From Occultella gossypii (GTDB taxonomy: Bacteria > Actinomycetota > Actinomycetes > Actinomycetales > Beutenbergiaceae): DNA of 64,000 nt. Made by a program: the position numbers and the translations under genes. Under the pieces are notes generated by a model, which was not told the origin of the DNA, made no database searches, and was given only the letters and a program-made list of their open reading frames with translations. The stretch is from NCBI RefSeq assembly GCF_019947135.1, contig NZ_JAGSHT010000007.1, forward strand, positions 186,001-250,000, in the 5' to 3' direction. This document shows positions 46,356 to 56,049 of this stretch, in pieces (the first letter of the stretch is position 1; the number at the start of each line of letters is the position of its first letter).

Positions 46356-49300
46356 AGGCTGACCTTCTCCAGATCGATGCCGACGCCGTGGTCGCCGTCC
46401 TCGGAGACGATCGGCGACACGTCGACGGCGACCGAGAGCGCGAGCGTCTCGGCGGCGATGAATTCCTGACGGTCCGTCACGGCCTGCACCCACTGGCCGG
46501 GCACGGACAGTCGCAGCGAGATCCGGTCTGCGACGTGCAGGTCGGCCGCCTTTCGGGCGTCCTGCACCTGACGGACCACGTCCCGGGCGTAGCCCTCACC
46601 GATCAGCTCGTCGTCCAGTTCGAGGTCGAGCACCACGAACCCACCACCGTCCAACACCCCGGCGGCGATCGAGTCGCCGAACCGGTCCTCGATCTCGGTG
46701 CTCAGCGAGTACTCCCCCTCCTCCAGAGCGATCCCGGAGACCGTCACCGCGCCGTCGGTGGACTGCGCCCACGCTCCGGTCCGGGCGCCCTGGATGACCT
46801 TCTGCACGTCCTTGCCGAGCCGTGGGCCGGCGGCGCGGGCGTTCACGGTGAGCTTCGTGTACACGCCGTAGTCGGAGGCGGCTCCGTCGGCCAGGTCGAT
46901 CACCTGGACCTCCTTGACGTTGACCTCCTCGGCGATCAGGTCCGTGAACGGGCCCAGTGCGGCGGTGTCCTCCACCACCACGCGGACCTTGCGCAAGGGC
47001 TGCCGCACCCGGAGCTTGTTCGCCTTGCGCAGGCCGTGCGTGGTGGAGACAACCTCGCGGACCGCGTCCATTGCCGCCACCAGGTCGTCGGCGGCGAGCA
47101 GTGCCGAGGCCGTGTGGTCGGCCGGGTTCTCCGGGTCCGGATAGTCGCTGAGGTGCACCGAGCGTCCGCCGGTCAGCCCACGCCAGACCTCCTCGGTGAC
47201 CATCGGCGCCAGCGGTGCCATCACCCGGGTGAGTACCTCCAGGGCCGTGTACAACGTGTTGTACGCGTCGGCGTCCTCGTCCCAGAACCGTTGCCGGGAG
47301 GTCCGTACGTACCAGTTCGTGAGCAGGTCCAGGTACTCGCGCACCCGGGCGCACGCGCCGGAGATGTCGTACACCTCCATGTCGGCGCGCACCACCGCCA
47401 CCAGGGTGCGCGTGCGGGCCAGCAGGTACCGGTCCATGTCGTCCAGCTCGGGCACCTCGTCGGGGCGCGGGGCGCGAGCATCCAGGCCCGCACCGTCGTT
47501 CGTGGTGTTCGCGTACAGGCCGAAGAAGTACCAGGTGTTCCACAGCGGCAGCAGGATCTGCCGCACGGCGTCCCGGATGCCTTCCTCGGTGACCACGAGG
47601 TTGCCGCCGCGCAGGATCGGCGAGGCCATCTCGAACCATCGCATCGCGTCCGAGCCGTCACGATCGAACACCTCGCTCACGTCCGGGTAGTTGCGCAGCG
47701 ACTTACTCGCCTTGCGCCCGTCGTTGCCGAGCACGATGCCGTGCACCACCACGGTGCGGAACGCGGGCCGGTCGAACAACGCGGTGGCCAACACGTGCAG
47801 CAGGTAGAACCAGCCGCGGGTCTGGGGGATGTACTCCACGATGAAGTCGCCCGGGTAGTGGTGCTCGAACCAGTCGGCGTTCTCGAACGGGTAGTGCACC
47901 TGGGCGAACGGCATGGACCCGGAGTCGAACCAGACGTCCAGCACCTCCGGGATCCGGCGCATCGTGGACGCCCCGGTGGGGTCGTCGGGGTTCGGCCTGG
48001 TGAGCTCGTCGATGAACGGGCGGTGCAGGTCCGGCACCGGCACGCCGAAGTCCGCCTCCAGGTCCGCGATCGAGCCGTAGACGTCGGTGCGCGGATACTC
48101 CGGGTTGTCGCTGACCCACACCGGGATGGGTGTGCCCCAGTACCGGTTCCGGGAGATCGACCAGTCCCGGGCGTTCGCGAGCCACTTGCCGAACTGCCCG
48201 TGCTTGATGTGCTCGGGCACCCAGGTGATCTGCTCGTTGAGCTCCACCATCCGGTCCCGGAACTGCGTGACCCGCACGAACCAGGAGGAGACGGCCTTGT
48301 AGATCAGGGGGTTCCGGCACCGCCAGCAGTGCGGGTAGGAGTGGTCGTAGGTCTCGTGCCGCACCACCACGGGGCGCACGGCCGGCGCGAAGGTCCCGAC
48401 GGCGCCGGTTCCGGCCTTGAGGTCGGCGATCGCCCTCGGGTTCGCCTCGAACACCTGCAGGCCCTCGTAGTCGGGCACCTCGGCGGTGAACTTGCCGGCA
48501 TCGTCCACCGGCACCACGGGCGTGATCCCGGCGTCGCCGCAGACCGTCATGTCGTCTTCGCCGAAAGCGGGGGCCAGGTGCACCAGGCCGGTGCCGTCCT
48601 CGGTGGTGACGAAGTCGGCGAGCAGGATCTGGTGCGCGTTCTCACGGCCGGCGAAGTACGGGAACGGCGGGGTGTAGGTCCGTCCGGCCAACTCGGCGCC
48701 GGTGAGCGTGGCCACCACCTCGGGCTCCTCGCCGAGTTCGCGGGCGTAGGCCTCGAGCCGGGTGGAGGCGAGCAGGACCCGCTCCCCCGCCAATGCTCCC
48801 TCGGTCGGCGTGACCACCAGATACGTGATCTCCGGCCCGACGGCGATCGCCAGGTTCGAGGGCAGCGTCCACGGGGTGGTGGTCCAGATGAGCGCCAGCT
48901 CCCCGGTCTCCAGGCGCAGGCCCACGGTCAGCGCCGGGTCCTGGCGCATCTGGTAGACGTCGTCGTCCATGCTCAGTTCATGGTTGGACAACGGGGTCTG
49001 GTCATGCCAGCAGTACGGCAGGACTCGGTAGCCCTCGTAGGCCAGGCCCTTGTCGTGGAGCTGCTTGAACGCCCAGATCACCGACTCCATGTAGGAGGGG
49101 TCGAGGGTCTTGTAGTCGTTCTCGAAGTCCACCCACCGGGCCTGCCGGGTGACGTACTCCTCCCACTCCTTGGTGTAGCGGAGCACGGACTCACGGCAGA
49201 CGGCGTTGAAGGCCTCGATGCCCATCTCTTCGATCTGCGACTTGTCCGTGATGCCGAGGATCCGCTCGGCCTCCAGCTCGGCGGGCAACCCGTGGGTGTC

Positions 49301-49609
49301 CCAGCCGAACCGGCGCTCCACCCGCTTGCCCAGCATGGTCTGGAACCGGGGCACGACGTCCTTGACGTACCCGGTGAGGAGGTGCCCGGGGTGCGGCAAC
49401 CCGTTCGCGAACGGCGGCCCGTCGTAGAAGACGAACTCGTTGGACCCGTTCTCCCCGGCCGGCCGGTTGTCGATCGAGGCCTGGAAGGTCCCGTCGGATT
49501 TCCAGTACGCGAGCACCTCCTGCTCGAGCGCGGGGAAACTCGGGGAGGGTGCTACGCCGTCGGCCTGGGTGTGGCGGGGGTAGTGCTGCTCGCTCGGCTG
49601 GGTGGCCAT
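46352..49609 (-). CDS. ileS: Isoleucyl-tRNA synthetase
   Basis: Class I aminoacyl-tRNA synthetase (1085 residues). The HIGH motif reads HPGH (73-76) and KMSKS reads KASKS (about 630-636, in [13 protein letters not shown]). Length and the C-terminal domain fit the eukaryote-like type 2 IleRS usual in actinobacteria, a clade known for low sensitivity to mupirocin. The editing CP1 domain (about 200-400) has [14 protein letters not shown] at 49609 gives [10 protein letters not shown], with AAGGA about 10 bases upstream. A longer open frame upstream belongs to the T-box leader. It is coupled to folC. Confidence 0.96.
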   Translation of the reverse strand: MATQPSEQHYPRHTQADGVAPSPSFPALEQEVLAYWKSDGTFQASIDNRPAGENGSNEFVFYDGPPFANGLPHPGHLLTGYVKDVVPRFQTMLGKRVERRFGWDTHGLPAELEAERILGITDKSQIEEMGIEAFNAVCRESVLRYTKEWEEYVTRQARWVDFENDYKTLDPSYMESVIWAFKQLHDKGLAYEGYRVLPYCWHDQTPLSNHELSMDDDVYQMRQDPALTVGLRLETGELALIWTTTPWTLPSNLAIAVGPEITYLVVTPTEGALAGERVLLASTRLEAYARELGEEPEVVATLTGAELAGRTYTPPFPYFAGRENAHQILLADFVTTEDGTGLVHLAPAFGEDDMTVCGDAGITPVVPVDDAGKFTAEVPDYEGLQVFEANPRAIADLKAGTGAVGTFAPAVRPVVVRHETYDHSYPHCWRCRNPLIYKAVSSWFVRVTQFRDRMVELNEQITWVPEHIKHGQFGKWLANARDWSISRNRYWGTPIPVWVSDNPEYPRTDVYGSIADLEADFGVPVPDLHRPFIDELTRPNPDDPTGASTMRRIPEVLDVWFDSGSMPFAQVHYPFENADWFEHHYPGDFIVEYIPQTRGWFYLLHVLATALFDRPAFRTVVVHGIVLGNDGRKASKSLRNYPDVSEVFDRDGSDAMRWFEMASPILRGGNLVVTEEGIRDAVRQILLPLWNTWYFFGLYANTTNDGAGLDARAPRPDEVPELDDMDRYLLARTRTLVAVVRADMEVYDISGACARVREYLDLLTNWYVRTSRQRFWDEDADAYNTLYTALEVLTRVMAPLAPMVTEEVWRGLTGGRSVHLSDYPDPENPADHTASALLAADDLVAAMDAVREVVSTTHGLRKANKLRVRQPLRKVRVVVEDTAALGPFTDLIAEEVNVKEVQVIDLADGAASDYGVYTKLTVNARAAGPRLGKDVQKVIQGARTGAWAQSTDGAVTVSGIALEEGEYSLSTEIEDRFGDSIAAGVLDGGGFVVLDLELDDELIGEGYARDVVRQVQDARKAADLHVADRISLRLSVPGQWVQAVTDRQEFIAAETLALSVAVDVSPIVSEDGDHGVGIDLEKVSL

Positions 49610-49836
49610 CTGCGCGGATCCTTCGTGGGTACGGGTTGCCTGCCGCACGAGGACGATGCGCGCCCGGGTTCGGGACGTACCGCGGTACCACCTCGCTTGC
49701 CGCGTGCCCGAGGACACCCGACCGCTCCTTGAAGGCTATGACGGGCCCACCCGTTCCGGTTCTACTGAGCCGGCCCGCGGGCGGGTCGACCGTTCTTCCG
49801 GAAGGCTCACCGGTGATGGCCGGGTCAATGCCTCTG
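49610..49836 (-). ncRNA. Translational T-box riboswitch (tRNA-Ile) upstream of ileS
   Basis: Read towards ileS, the leader has a short stem I with specifier AUC (complement of 49815-49817) in GGCCAUCACCGG, followed by the linker GCCUUCCGGAAGAACG. It ends with the highly conserved T-box sequence AGGUGGUACCGCG (complement of about 49681-49693), whose UGGU bulge pairs with tRNA ACCA. The ultrashort stem I and absence of a U-run terminator match the translational class described in actinobacterial ileS leaders. The ribosome binding site (AAGGAUCC) lies just past it. Uncharged tRNA-Ile would open it. The 5' end is inferred from the -10 box. Confidence 0.9.
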
Positions 49837-49842
49837 TGTGCG

Positions 49843-49848
49843 AGTCTA
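49843..49848 (-). promoter_or_regulatory. Probable -10 element of ileS promoter
   Basis: TAGACT lies just before the T-box leader and places the transcription start near 49836. A weak TTACGA 19 bases upstream could be the -35. Only the -10 is convincing. Confidence 0.4.
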
Positions 49849-50089
49849 GCGCCGACGTCACGCTGATTCGTAAGCAGCCCGCAGCCAGGACCGGACCCGG
49901 CGTCCCGCTGACCGACATCGCCTGCGTCCGCACAATCATCGCCCGACGGCTCAGAGTCACGCCCGGTCGGTGCCGCGCCCGATTTCCAGCGGGTTGGACC
50001 GAGATCCCAGCGACCCGGAAGTTCCCTTTACCGGCATCACCGCCCGCACTAGCGTGAATGGTCACCGAGACCCATGGAGGGCGACGACG

Positions 50090-50662
50090 ATGTCTGAACT
50101 GACGGTGGACGTGATCACCTCGCTCGACGGTTATGGAGCCGCTGAGGGCTGGCCGGGGTTCTGGGGCATGGAGGGCCCCGAGTACTTCGAGTGGATGGCG
50201 AGTGAACCGACCGACTACACAGTGCTGATGGGTCGCAAGACCTACGAGCTGATGTCCGGGTTCGCCAGTAGTGGCGCGGAGGACGTCGGACCGCTGGACA
50301 GCCTGCCGAAGGTCGTGTTCTCATCGACGCTCTCGGAGCCGCTGGGCTGGCGGAACACTCGGCTGGTCAGCGGAGACGCCGTCGAGGCGGTCCGGGCGAT
50401 GAAGCAGGACGGGGCCACGCTGCGTACCCTCGGGAGCCTCTCGCTGTGCCGCGCGCTGCTCACCGCTGGGCTGGTCGACCGGTTCCGGGTCGTGGTGTTC
50501 CCGGTGGTGAACGGGGCGACCGGTTACGACAACATCTACGCAGACTGGCCCGACGTGCGGCTCGACCTGCTGGACCAGAAGGTGTTCGACGGCCGGCTTC
50601 AGATGCTCGAGTACCGGCCGACGGTGCTCGACGGGCCGCCCGGCGCACCAGCCCCCGCGTAG
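50090..50662 (+). CDS. Dihydrofolate reductase-family protein (RibD C-terminal-like)
   Basis: A 190-residue protein of the RibD_C/DHFR fold: VDVITSLDGYGAAEGWP at the start, VLMGRKTYELMSGF (about 44-57), LPKVVFSSTL, and C-terminal LVDRFRVVVFPVVNG. These stand-alone relatives (YyaP/YwjB group) are NAD(P)H-binding reductases of unknown substrate rather than the essential folate enzyme. ATG at 50090 has GGAGG 9 bases upstream. It is divergent from ileS and monocistronic, converging with the GNAT/ligase genes. Confidence 0.85.
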   Translation: MSELTVDVITSLDGYGAAEGWPGFWGMEGPEYFEWMASEPTDYTVLMGRKTYELMSGFASSGAEDVGPLDSLPKVVFSSTLSEPLGWRNTRLVSGDAVEAVRAMKQDGATLRTLGSLSLCRALLTAGLVDRFRVVVFPVVNGATGYDNIYADWPDVRLDLLDQKVFDGRLQMLEYRPTVLDGPPGAPAPA

Positions 50663-50699
50663 CTCCACGAGCCGCCGCCTCACCCACCGACGGCGTGGG

Positions 50700-51014
50700 T
50701 CACCGCCCCTGGTCGGGGTCCGGCCAGTGCACCGAGTCGTCGTAGTCGTGGTGGCGGCGCAGGTAGGCGACGATGAACGGGCAGTACGGCACGATCGTCT
50801 CGCCCCGGGCGACGGTGTCGTCGAGGGCACCGCGCGCGAGTGCGCTACCGAGCCCCTGGCCGGCGAACTCGTCGTCGACGACCGTGTGGCTGAACGCGGT
50901 GCCGGCGGCCTCGGTATGGAAGGCGGCGATCCCGGCCCTGGTCCCTCCGACCCAGATCTCGTACTGCCCCTCCGCGTCGTTGCGGACGATCGTCGGTACC
51001 TCGGTCTGGCTCAC
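50700..51014 (-). CDS. GNAT acetyltransferase (YjdJ-type) with its own start
   Basis: Alternative, separate gene sharing the 3' part of the ligase frame: 104 residues from GTG 51014, with GAGGGG about 9 bases upstream. It is a complete small GNAT_2-like domain (EGQYEIWVGGTRAGIAAF, HTVVDDEFAGQGLGSALARGALD, VPYCPFIVAYLRRHHDY), a type that stands alone in most bacteria. The acetyl-CoA loop GQGLGSAL is intact. It may be translated independently from the upstream ligase. Confidence 0.6.
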   Translation of the reverse strand: MSQTEVPTIVRNDAEGQYEIWVGGTRAGIAAFHTEAAGTAFSHTVVDDEFAGQGLGSALARGALDDTVARGETIVPYCPFIVAYLRRHHDYDDSVHWPDPDQGR

Positions 51015-52625
51015 CCGTGACTTCCCCTCGTGACGTGATGGCCCCGGGCCTCGATGCCCGGGCGTTGTGTGTGACTGCCCCGCACCCACCGTATCAACGC
51101 GCCGCGGTGCGCGGGCCGAGCCCAGTTCGTCCCGGGCCCGCCCGAGCAGGGCCGCGGCGTCGACGTCGACGCCGCTGACCTCCACGTGCATCACCTGCCC
51201 GAGCCGCTCGTCGGGCACCGCGTGGACGACGGCGTCGCTCACCTCGTGCTGGCCCAGGAACCAGTCCCGCACCTCACCCAGGTGGACGTTGTGGCCACCG
51301 ACCACGACGACGTCGTCCGCGCGCCCGGCCAGGAACAGGCGGCCCTTGGCGTCCAGGTGGCCGACGTCCCCGGTGGCCACGAAGCCGCCCGGGGTGTCGG
51401 CGGCCCGCCACGGCGAGCGGAGCCACAGTCGTCCGGTGACACCGTCGGGCACGTCGTCACCGTCGTCGTCGCGGATCCGCAGGCGGACCCCGGTGGCCGG
51501 CCGGCCCACCGTGCCCGGGGCGTCCCGGAGGTCGGCGGCCGTGGCGATCGTGGCGGTGCCGGTCTCACTGGTACCGAAGAAGTCAACGAGAGCGCCCGGG
51601 TAGAGCGCCTCGATCCGGGTGGCGAGGTCGACGGGCAGCGGCGCGGAGCCTGCCGCGATCCGACGCAGCGGTGGGCGTGGCGCGTGCGCCTCGAGCACCT
51701 CCGTGAGCCCCAGGAGCTGCGCCGGAACACCGAGCACTGCCCCGACCCGGTGGGTGTGGATGAGCTCGGCCCAGCGTTCGGGGGTCTGGCCGTGGCCGAG
51801 CACGACCGGCGCCCCGATCACCAGGGCGGCCGAGAACACGCTGAGCCCATGCCCGTGCGACAGCGGCGCGGTGACGAGCACCGGCTCGCCGCGGCGCAGT
51901 CCGAGCGCCGCGAGCAGGCTGAGCACGGTGCCGAGCTGCGCGCGTCGCACCCCCGGCCGGGCGGTCGCGTGTGGGGTGTCCGTGGTCCCGGAGGTGAGCA
52001 GGTGCAGCGTCCCGACCCGCCGCCGTCGCCACCGATCGGCCGGATGGGCGAGGCTCGCACGAACGGTGCCCTGGTCGGGCCGCGGCGAGCAGTCGTAGCG
52101 GCGGATCACGGAGGCGAGGGCGGCGCCCGGACCGAAGGCCGAGGCGAGGCCGGGGGCAGTTGCGTCGTCATGGACCAGGAGGTCGGGGCGGGCCTGGTCA
52201 AGGATCGACCGCAGCCGATCGGTGCCGATGCTCGGGCCGATGAGCACGGCGTCCACGCCGAGGGCCCCCGCGGCGATCATGGTCGCGACCTGGCCGCGGT
52301 GGTCGCGGGCGTGCACGGCGATCCGTGGCGCAGGATCGCCGCCGGCCGCGCGCCGGGCGGCGCGGGCCGAGCGCAGCGCCTCGGTGAGCCGCGCGGCGGC
52401 GACGTCGACCGCGCGGGCCAACCCCTCGCCGTCGAGCGGGCCCAGGTGATCGACGAGGACCGGGCCGTGCGGGCTCCGGCGTGCTGCCGCGAGGGCCGCG
52501 CCGGGCAGGGTGGTGCCGTAGCGCCACAGTGGGCCCACTGCGGGCAGCTCCGCAACCCGCGGTGCCATCGCGCTCAGCACCGCGGCGGCCTCGGTGACGG
52601 CGTGCCAACCGGACCGGTGGCTCAC
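50700..52625 (-). CDS. AMP-dependent acyl-ligase-like protein, open in frame into a GNAT domain
   Basis: Frame of 641 residues. Residues about 30-530 are an ANL-superfamily (acyl-CoA synthetase-like) domain: motif A3 reads LLTSGTTDTPHAT (usually TSGTTGxPKG), A5 FFGTSETGTA, A7/A8 ATGDVGHLDAKGRLFLAGRADD and VVVGGHNVHLGEV. The C-terminal domain stops after SARAPRRVDTV, so the A10 region with its catalytic Lys is absent. No stop codon follows; the frame passes a CCCGGGC-N6-GCCCGGG hairpin and enters an intact GNAT protein. GTG at 52625 overlaps the SDR stop (GTGA). A true fusion, a decayed ligase, or a lost stop are all possible. Confidence 0.7.
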   Translation of the reverse strand: MSHRSGWHAVTEAAAVLSAMAPRVAELPAVGPLWRYGTTLPGAALAAARRSPHGPVLVDHLGPLDGEGLARAVDVAAARLTEALRSARAARRAAGGDPAPRIAVHARDHRGQVATMIAAGALGVDAVLIGPSIGTDRLRSILDQARPDLLVHDDATAPGLASAFGPGAALASVIRRYDCSPRPDQGTVRASLAHPADRWRRRRVGTLHLLTSGTTDTPHATARPGVRRAQLGTVLSLLAALGLRRGEPVLVTAPLSHGHGLSVFSAALVIGAPVVLGHGQTPERWAELIHTHRVGAVLGVPAQLLGLTEVLEAHAPRPPLRRIAAGSAPLPVDLATRIEALYPGALVDFFGTSETGTATIATAADLRDAPGTVGRPATGVRLRIRDDDGDDVPDGVTGRLWLRSPWRAADTPGGFVATGDVGHLDAKGRLFLAGRADDVVVVGGHNVHLGEVRDWFLGQHEVSDAVVHAVPDERLGQVMHVEVSGVDVDAAALLGRARDELGSARAPRRVDTVGAGQSHTTPGHRGPGPSRHEGKSRVSQTEVPTIVRNDAEGQYEIWVGGTRAGIAAFHTEAAGTAFSHTVVDDEFAGQGLGSALARGALDDTVARGETIVPYCPFIVAYLRRHHDYDDSVHWPDPDQGR

Positions 52626-53476
52626 CACCGGTTCCGCAGCGCGGTGCGCAGGAGCAGGTCGGAGGTCGCGGGAGCGAGCGCACTGACCGCGCCGCCGAGC
52701 CGGGCCCACCAGGGTGAGATCAGCCGAGGCCGGTCCACGATCGCCCGGCAGACGAGCGCGGCCGCGTCGTCGGCACCGAGGCCCGGCGCCGTGGCGTACC
52801 GCGCGGTCGGGGCACTCATGGCGGTGTGCACAAGAGGTAGGTGGATGGACGTGGTGGCCACGCCGTCGGCCGCCAGTTCGGGTGCCACGGCCCGCAGCCA
52901 GGCCTCGAACGCGGACTTGCTCGCCGCGTACGCGGAGTAGCCCGGGCTGGGCACGTCCACGCTCGCGGACGCCACGGAGATCAGGTGACCGGCGCCGTCG
53001 GCCGTCATCTCCCGCAGCAGCGGCAGCAGCAGGGCGATCGGACCCAGCGCGTTGACGCCGGCGAGGCGCTGCACGTCGTGGAAGCGGTCGGTGTAGTCCG
53101 CGAGGCTGCGGCGGATGCTGTGCCCGGCGTTGGAGATGACGACGGCGGGGGTGCCGTGCTCGCGCAGGGCCGCCTCGGCGGTGGTGCGGGCGGCGTCGGT
53201 GTCGCGCAGGTCGACGCGGTAGGTGTCGGCGCGTCCGCCGAGGGTCCGGACCCTCCCGGCGACGTCCTCGACCTCCTCGCCGCGGGCGAGCAGCACCACG
53301 TGCGCGCCGACGGCCCCGAGGCGGATCGCGATCCGTTCGCCGACGCCCCGCGACGCGCCGGTGATCAGCACGGTTCGCCCCGTCACGACCTCGCGTACCG
53401 CGTCCGGCCCGGGCCCGAAGCCGGCCATGCCGAGAAGCGCGCGCACGGCCACCGGCCACCCCTGGTTCCCCCGCAT
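52622..53476 (-). CDS. Short-chain dehydrogenase/reductase
   Basis: NAD(P)-dependent classical SDR (284 residues) with an N-terminal extension of about 33 residues. TGASRGVGE cofactor loop (about 39), NAG (about 113), and the Ser-Tyr-Lys triad in SVASAS and YSAYAASK (about 176-183) are present. A C-terminal segment (SPWWARLGGAVSAL, LLLRTALRNRW) is amphipathic, as in membrane-associated fatty-acyl SDRs of mycobacteria. ATG at 53476 is preferred; GTG at 53497 is possible. It overlaps the acyl-ligase-like gene (GTGA), and an SDR/acyl-ligase pair suggests fatty-acid or aldehyde chemistry. Confidence 0.88.
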   Translation of the reverse strand: MRGNQGWPVAVRALLGMAGFGPGPDAVREVVTGRTVLITGASRGVGERIAIRLGAVGAHVVLLARGEEVEDVAGRVRTLGGRADTYRVDLRDTDAARTTAEAALREHGTPAVVISNAGHSIRRSLADYTDRFHDVQRLAGVNALGPIALLLPLLREMTADGAGHLISVASASVDVPSPGYSAYAASKSAFEAWLRAVAPELAADGVATTSIHLPLVHTAMSAPTARYATAPGLGADDAAALVCRAIVDRPRLISPWWARLGGAVSALAPATSDLLLRTALRNRW

Positions 53477-53544
53477 GCCCGCGAGCCTAACCGCCACGCG
53501 AGGTCAACTACGCTCGACCCGATCCGACCGTCGAGGAGATGCCA

Positions 53545-54684
53545 GTGCCACGCATGCGCGAACTGCCGCCCCTGCCCTTGACGCATTCCGGCGAGTGGCC
53601 CGACCGCCGCGCGGAGCTCGTCGACGCGTTCGCGCGGCACGTGTACGGGCGGACACCCACCGGCGGGACCACCGCAGGAGTCGAGGATCGCGGCTCCGTG
53701 GCGGTGCGGGGCGGGCGCCGGTCGGACCTGGACGTCACCGTCACCGGCCCGCTCGGGGAACGCGTCGTGCCGGTCCTCGTGCACGTGCCCGAGGGGGCAA
53801 CGGGCCCAGTCCCCGTGGTCATCGGCCTGAACTTCGCCGGCAACCACACCACGACACCGGCACCGGGCGTGCGGATCCACCGCAACGCCGGGACCGAGCG
53901 GGGCGCGCGGGCGTCCCGGTGGCCGTACGAGGAGATCCTGCGTCGGGGCTACGCGGTCGCCACCGCGCACTGCGACGACCTCGAGGTCGATGCTCCCGGT
54001 CACGCGGACGACGGCGTGCGGGGCCTGTTCCCCGGCGACCCGGCCGACCCCGCGGGCTGGGGCACGATCGGTGCGTGGGCGTGGGGGCTCAGCCGGATCC
54101 TCGACGCCGTCGCCGAGGTCCCCGGGATCGACCCGGCCGCGGCCGTGGCGATCGGGCACTCCCGGCTCGGCAAGGCGGCCCTCTGGGCGGGCGCGCAGGA
54201 CGAGCGGTTCGCCGTCGTGGTGTCCAACGACTCCGGCTGCGGCGGAGCGGCCCTGCACCGGCACCGCGGGCCAGGCAAGGAGACCATCGCCGCCATCACC
54301 ACGAGCTTCCCGCACTGGTTCGCGCCCGGCTTCGCCCGCTACGCCGACCGTGAGGACGACCTGCCGGTGGATGCCCACCAGCTGCTCGCGCTCATCGCAC
54401 CCCGCGCCCTGCATGTGGCGAGCGCGGTCGAGGACGCGTGGGCGGACCCGCTCGGCGAGTACCTGGCCACCGTGGCCGCCTCGCCGGCCTACGAATCGTT
54501 CGATCTCACGGGCACCCGGGTCGATGGCGAGGAGCCCGTGTCACTACCGGCCCTGGGTGAGCGGGTCGAGGGCCGCCTCTCCTATCACGTGCGATCCGGC
54601 GGCCACGACCTCACCGCCGAGGACTGGGGCCACGCGCTGGACGCGGCCGACGGCGTGCTCAAGGTCGCAGGGCCGCACCGGTGA
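53545..54684 (+). CDS. Glucuronoyl esterase-like alpha/beta hydrolase (CE15-type)
   Basis: Hydrolase (379 residues) resembling carbohydrate esterase family 15. The nucleophile elbow GHSRLGKAALWAG (about 203) and VSNDSGCGGAALHRHRG next to it, plus FPHWFAPGFARY and late HDLTAEDW with the catalytic His, are the hallmarks; these enzymes cut ester links between glucuronate and lignin alcohols. There is no signal peptide, so it would act inside the cell on imported small esters. GTG at 53545 has GAGGAG 6-7 bases upstream; the ATG at 53539 abuts that site. It overlaps the convergent flavoprotein gene by 26 bp. Confidence 0.8.
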   Translation: MPRMRELPPLPLTHSGEWPDRRAELVDAFARHVYGRTPTGGTTAGVEDRGSVAVRGGRRSDLDVTVTGPLGERVVPVLVHVPEGATGPVPVVIGLNFAGNHTTTPAPGVRIHRNAGTERGARASRWPYEEILRRGYAVATAHCDDLEVDAPGHADDGVRGLFPGDPADPAGWGTIGAWAWGLSRILDAVAEVPGIDPAAAVAIGHSRLGKAALWAGAQDERFAVVVSNDSGCGGAALHRHRGPGKETIAAITTSFPHWFAPGFARYADREDDLPVDAHQLLALIAPRALHVASAVEDAWADPLGEYLATVAASPAYESFDLTGTRVDGEEPVSLPALGERVEGRLSYHVRSGGHDLTAEDWGHALDAADGVLKVAGPHR

Positions 54685-56002
54685 CGGCCGGCCCGGACGC
54701 CTGCGGGGCATGCGGCGTCCCGGGGTCACCTGGCACGATCGCACCCTGCGCGCGGATGGCGTTCCGGACCTCCGCCACGCCCACCCGGGTGGCTCCCCCG
54801 GCCGGCCCGGCAAGGGCCGCGAGCGCACCCACGGCCTGTCCCATCGCCATGCAGGAAGCCTGCACCCGGGCCGCGGAGTTCGCGACCCGGTCCGCGCTGA
54901 GCGAGCGGCCGGCCACGACGATCCGCTCGCTGCCCGCGGGGATCAGCGCCCGCAGCGGGATGGTCGGGAACGTGCCGACCTCGAGCATCCGGAAGTCCAC
55001 CCCGGCGCCGTCCGCGCGGTGGATGTCGATCGGGAAGTAGCTGTAGCTCACGGCGTCCTCCCACAGCCGGCCGGACGCGTAGTCCTCGCCGGTGACGGTG
55101 ACCAGACCCTCGATCATCGAGGTCTCGCGGATACCGGTCTCGAGGGCAGCCCAGTCGACCGTGGTGGCGCCGAGACGCGGCTGGCCCTTGAGGAACGTGA
55201 GGATCCGCAGGAGCGCGGCCCGGCCGGCCATCTCCGCGTCCGTTCGTTCGGCGCTGGTGGCGCCCTTGATGCCGGTCACGTGGATCGCGTTGAGGCCCCT
55301 GTTGCGCAGCAGCGTCCGCAGCGGCGCATCGGCGCTGCTGAAGTCCTGCGCCCGCAGTCGCCCGTCGGCGACGGCCCGGGTGTACTCCACGTCCAGGGCG
55401 TCCAGGTCGAGGGCCTCGAAGTCATACCCACCGAGGCGGACCATCAGCGTGCCCGGCTGCAGCTCCTCGTGCTGGCGGCGGGGCAGACCGGCCTGACCCA
55501 CCACATTCGCGTCGCCGGTGGCGTCGACGACCATCGCGGCGCGCACCCGGACCAGCCCCTCCTTGGTGCACAGGGTCAGGTCGCAGCCGTCCGGATCCTG
55601 CGCTATGTCCCCGAGCATCGTGTGCATGAGGACGTCCACCCCGGCGTCTGTCACCAGCTCGTCGAGGACCGCGGAGTAGATCACCGGCGTCACCCGCACG
55701 GACAGCTTCCAGTGCGGACGATCCCAGTCGGTGAAGTCCGGCAGCGCGTCTCCCGCGAGCGACACCGCTCGTGTCACGGCGTCCCAGCCGATGCCTGCGA
55801 TGACCTGCCGGCCCCACGCGTGGAAGAGCGACGTCGTGAACACGCCGGCCACGGTGGTGGTGCCGCCGAGGGCGCCGTTCTTCTCCACCAGGAGCGTGCG
55901 CGCCCCCATCCGGGCCGCCTGGACCGCAGCCGGGTATCCGGCCGGGCCTCCTCCGATGACCACCACGTCGTACGGCTCGGCCAGGTCAGGTGCGGTACCC
56001 AC
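54659..56002 (-). CDS. FAD-dependent oxidoreductase (FAD_oxidored family)
   Basis: Flavoprotein (447 residues) with an N-terminal dinucleotide loop VVIGGGPAGYPAAVQAAR (about 13-30), LLVEKNGALGGTTT, a mid motif VVDATGDANVVGQAG and the C-terminal GRSLSADRVANSAARVQASCM followed by AVGALAAL, the pattern of the FAD_oxidored (PF12831) group. Members oxidise or dehydrate sugar acids or are linked to polysaccharide use, but the substrate is unknown. Downstream of iclR on the same strand with a 47-bp gap. Uncertain whether it shares the iclR promoter. Confidence 0.85.
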   Translation of the reverse strand: MGTAPDLAEPYDVVVIGGGPAGYPAAVQAARMGARTLLVEKNGALGGTTTVAGVFTTSLFHAWGRQVIAGIGWDAVTRAVSLAGDALPDFTDWDRPHWKLSVRVTPVIYSAVLDELVTDAGVDVLMHTMLGDIAQDPDGCDLTLCTKEGLVRVRAAMVVDATGDANVVGQAGLPRRQHEELQPGTLMVRLGGYDFEALDLDALDVEYTRAVADGRLRAQDFSSADAPLRTLLRNRGLNAIHVTGIKGATSAERTDAEMAGRAALLRILTFLKGQPRLGATTVDWAALETGIRETSMIEGLVTVTGEDYASGRLWEDAVSYSYFPIDIHRADGAGVDFRMLEVGTFPTIPLRALIPAGSERIVVAGRSLSADRVANSAARVQASCMAMGQAVGALAALAGPAGGATRVGVAEVRNAIRAQGAIVPGDPGTPHAPQASGPAVTGAALRP

Positions 56003-56049
56003 TCATCGTCTCCCTCGACGTCGATGTCTCGTTGGTGAACACGCTCGTC

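Noticed and set aside
46388-49732. Plus-strand 1114-residue open frame antisense to ileS
   Set aside because: His/Val/Gly-rich shadow of the ileS codons with no recognisable domain.
52626-53459. N-terminal extension of the acyl-ligase frame across the SDR gene
   Set aside because: Arg/Pro-rich shadow of the SDR gene; the ligase begins at the GTG overlapping the SDR stop.
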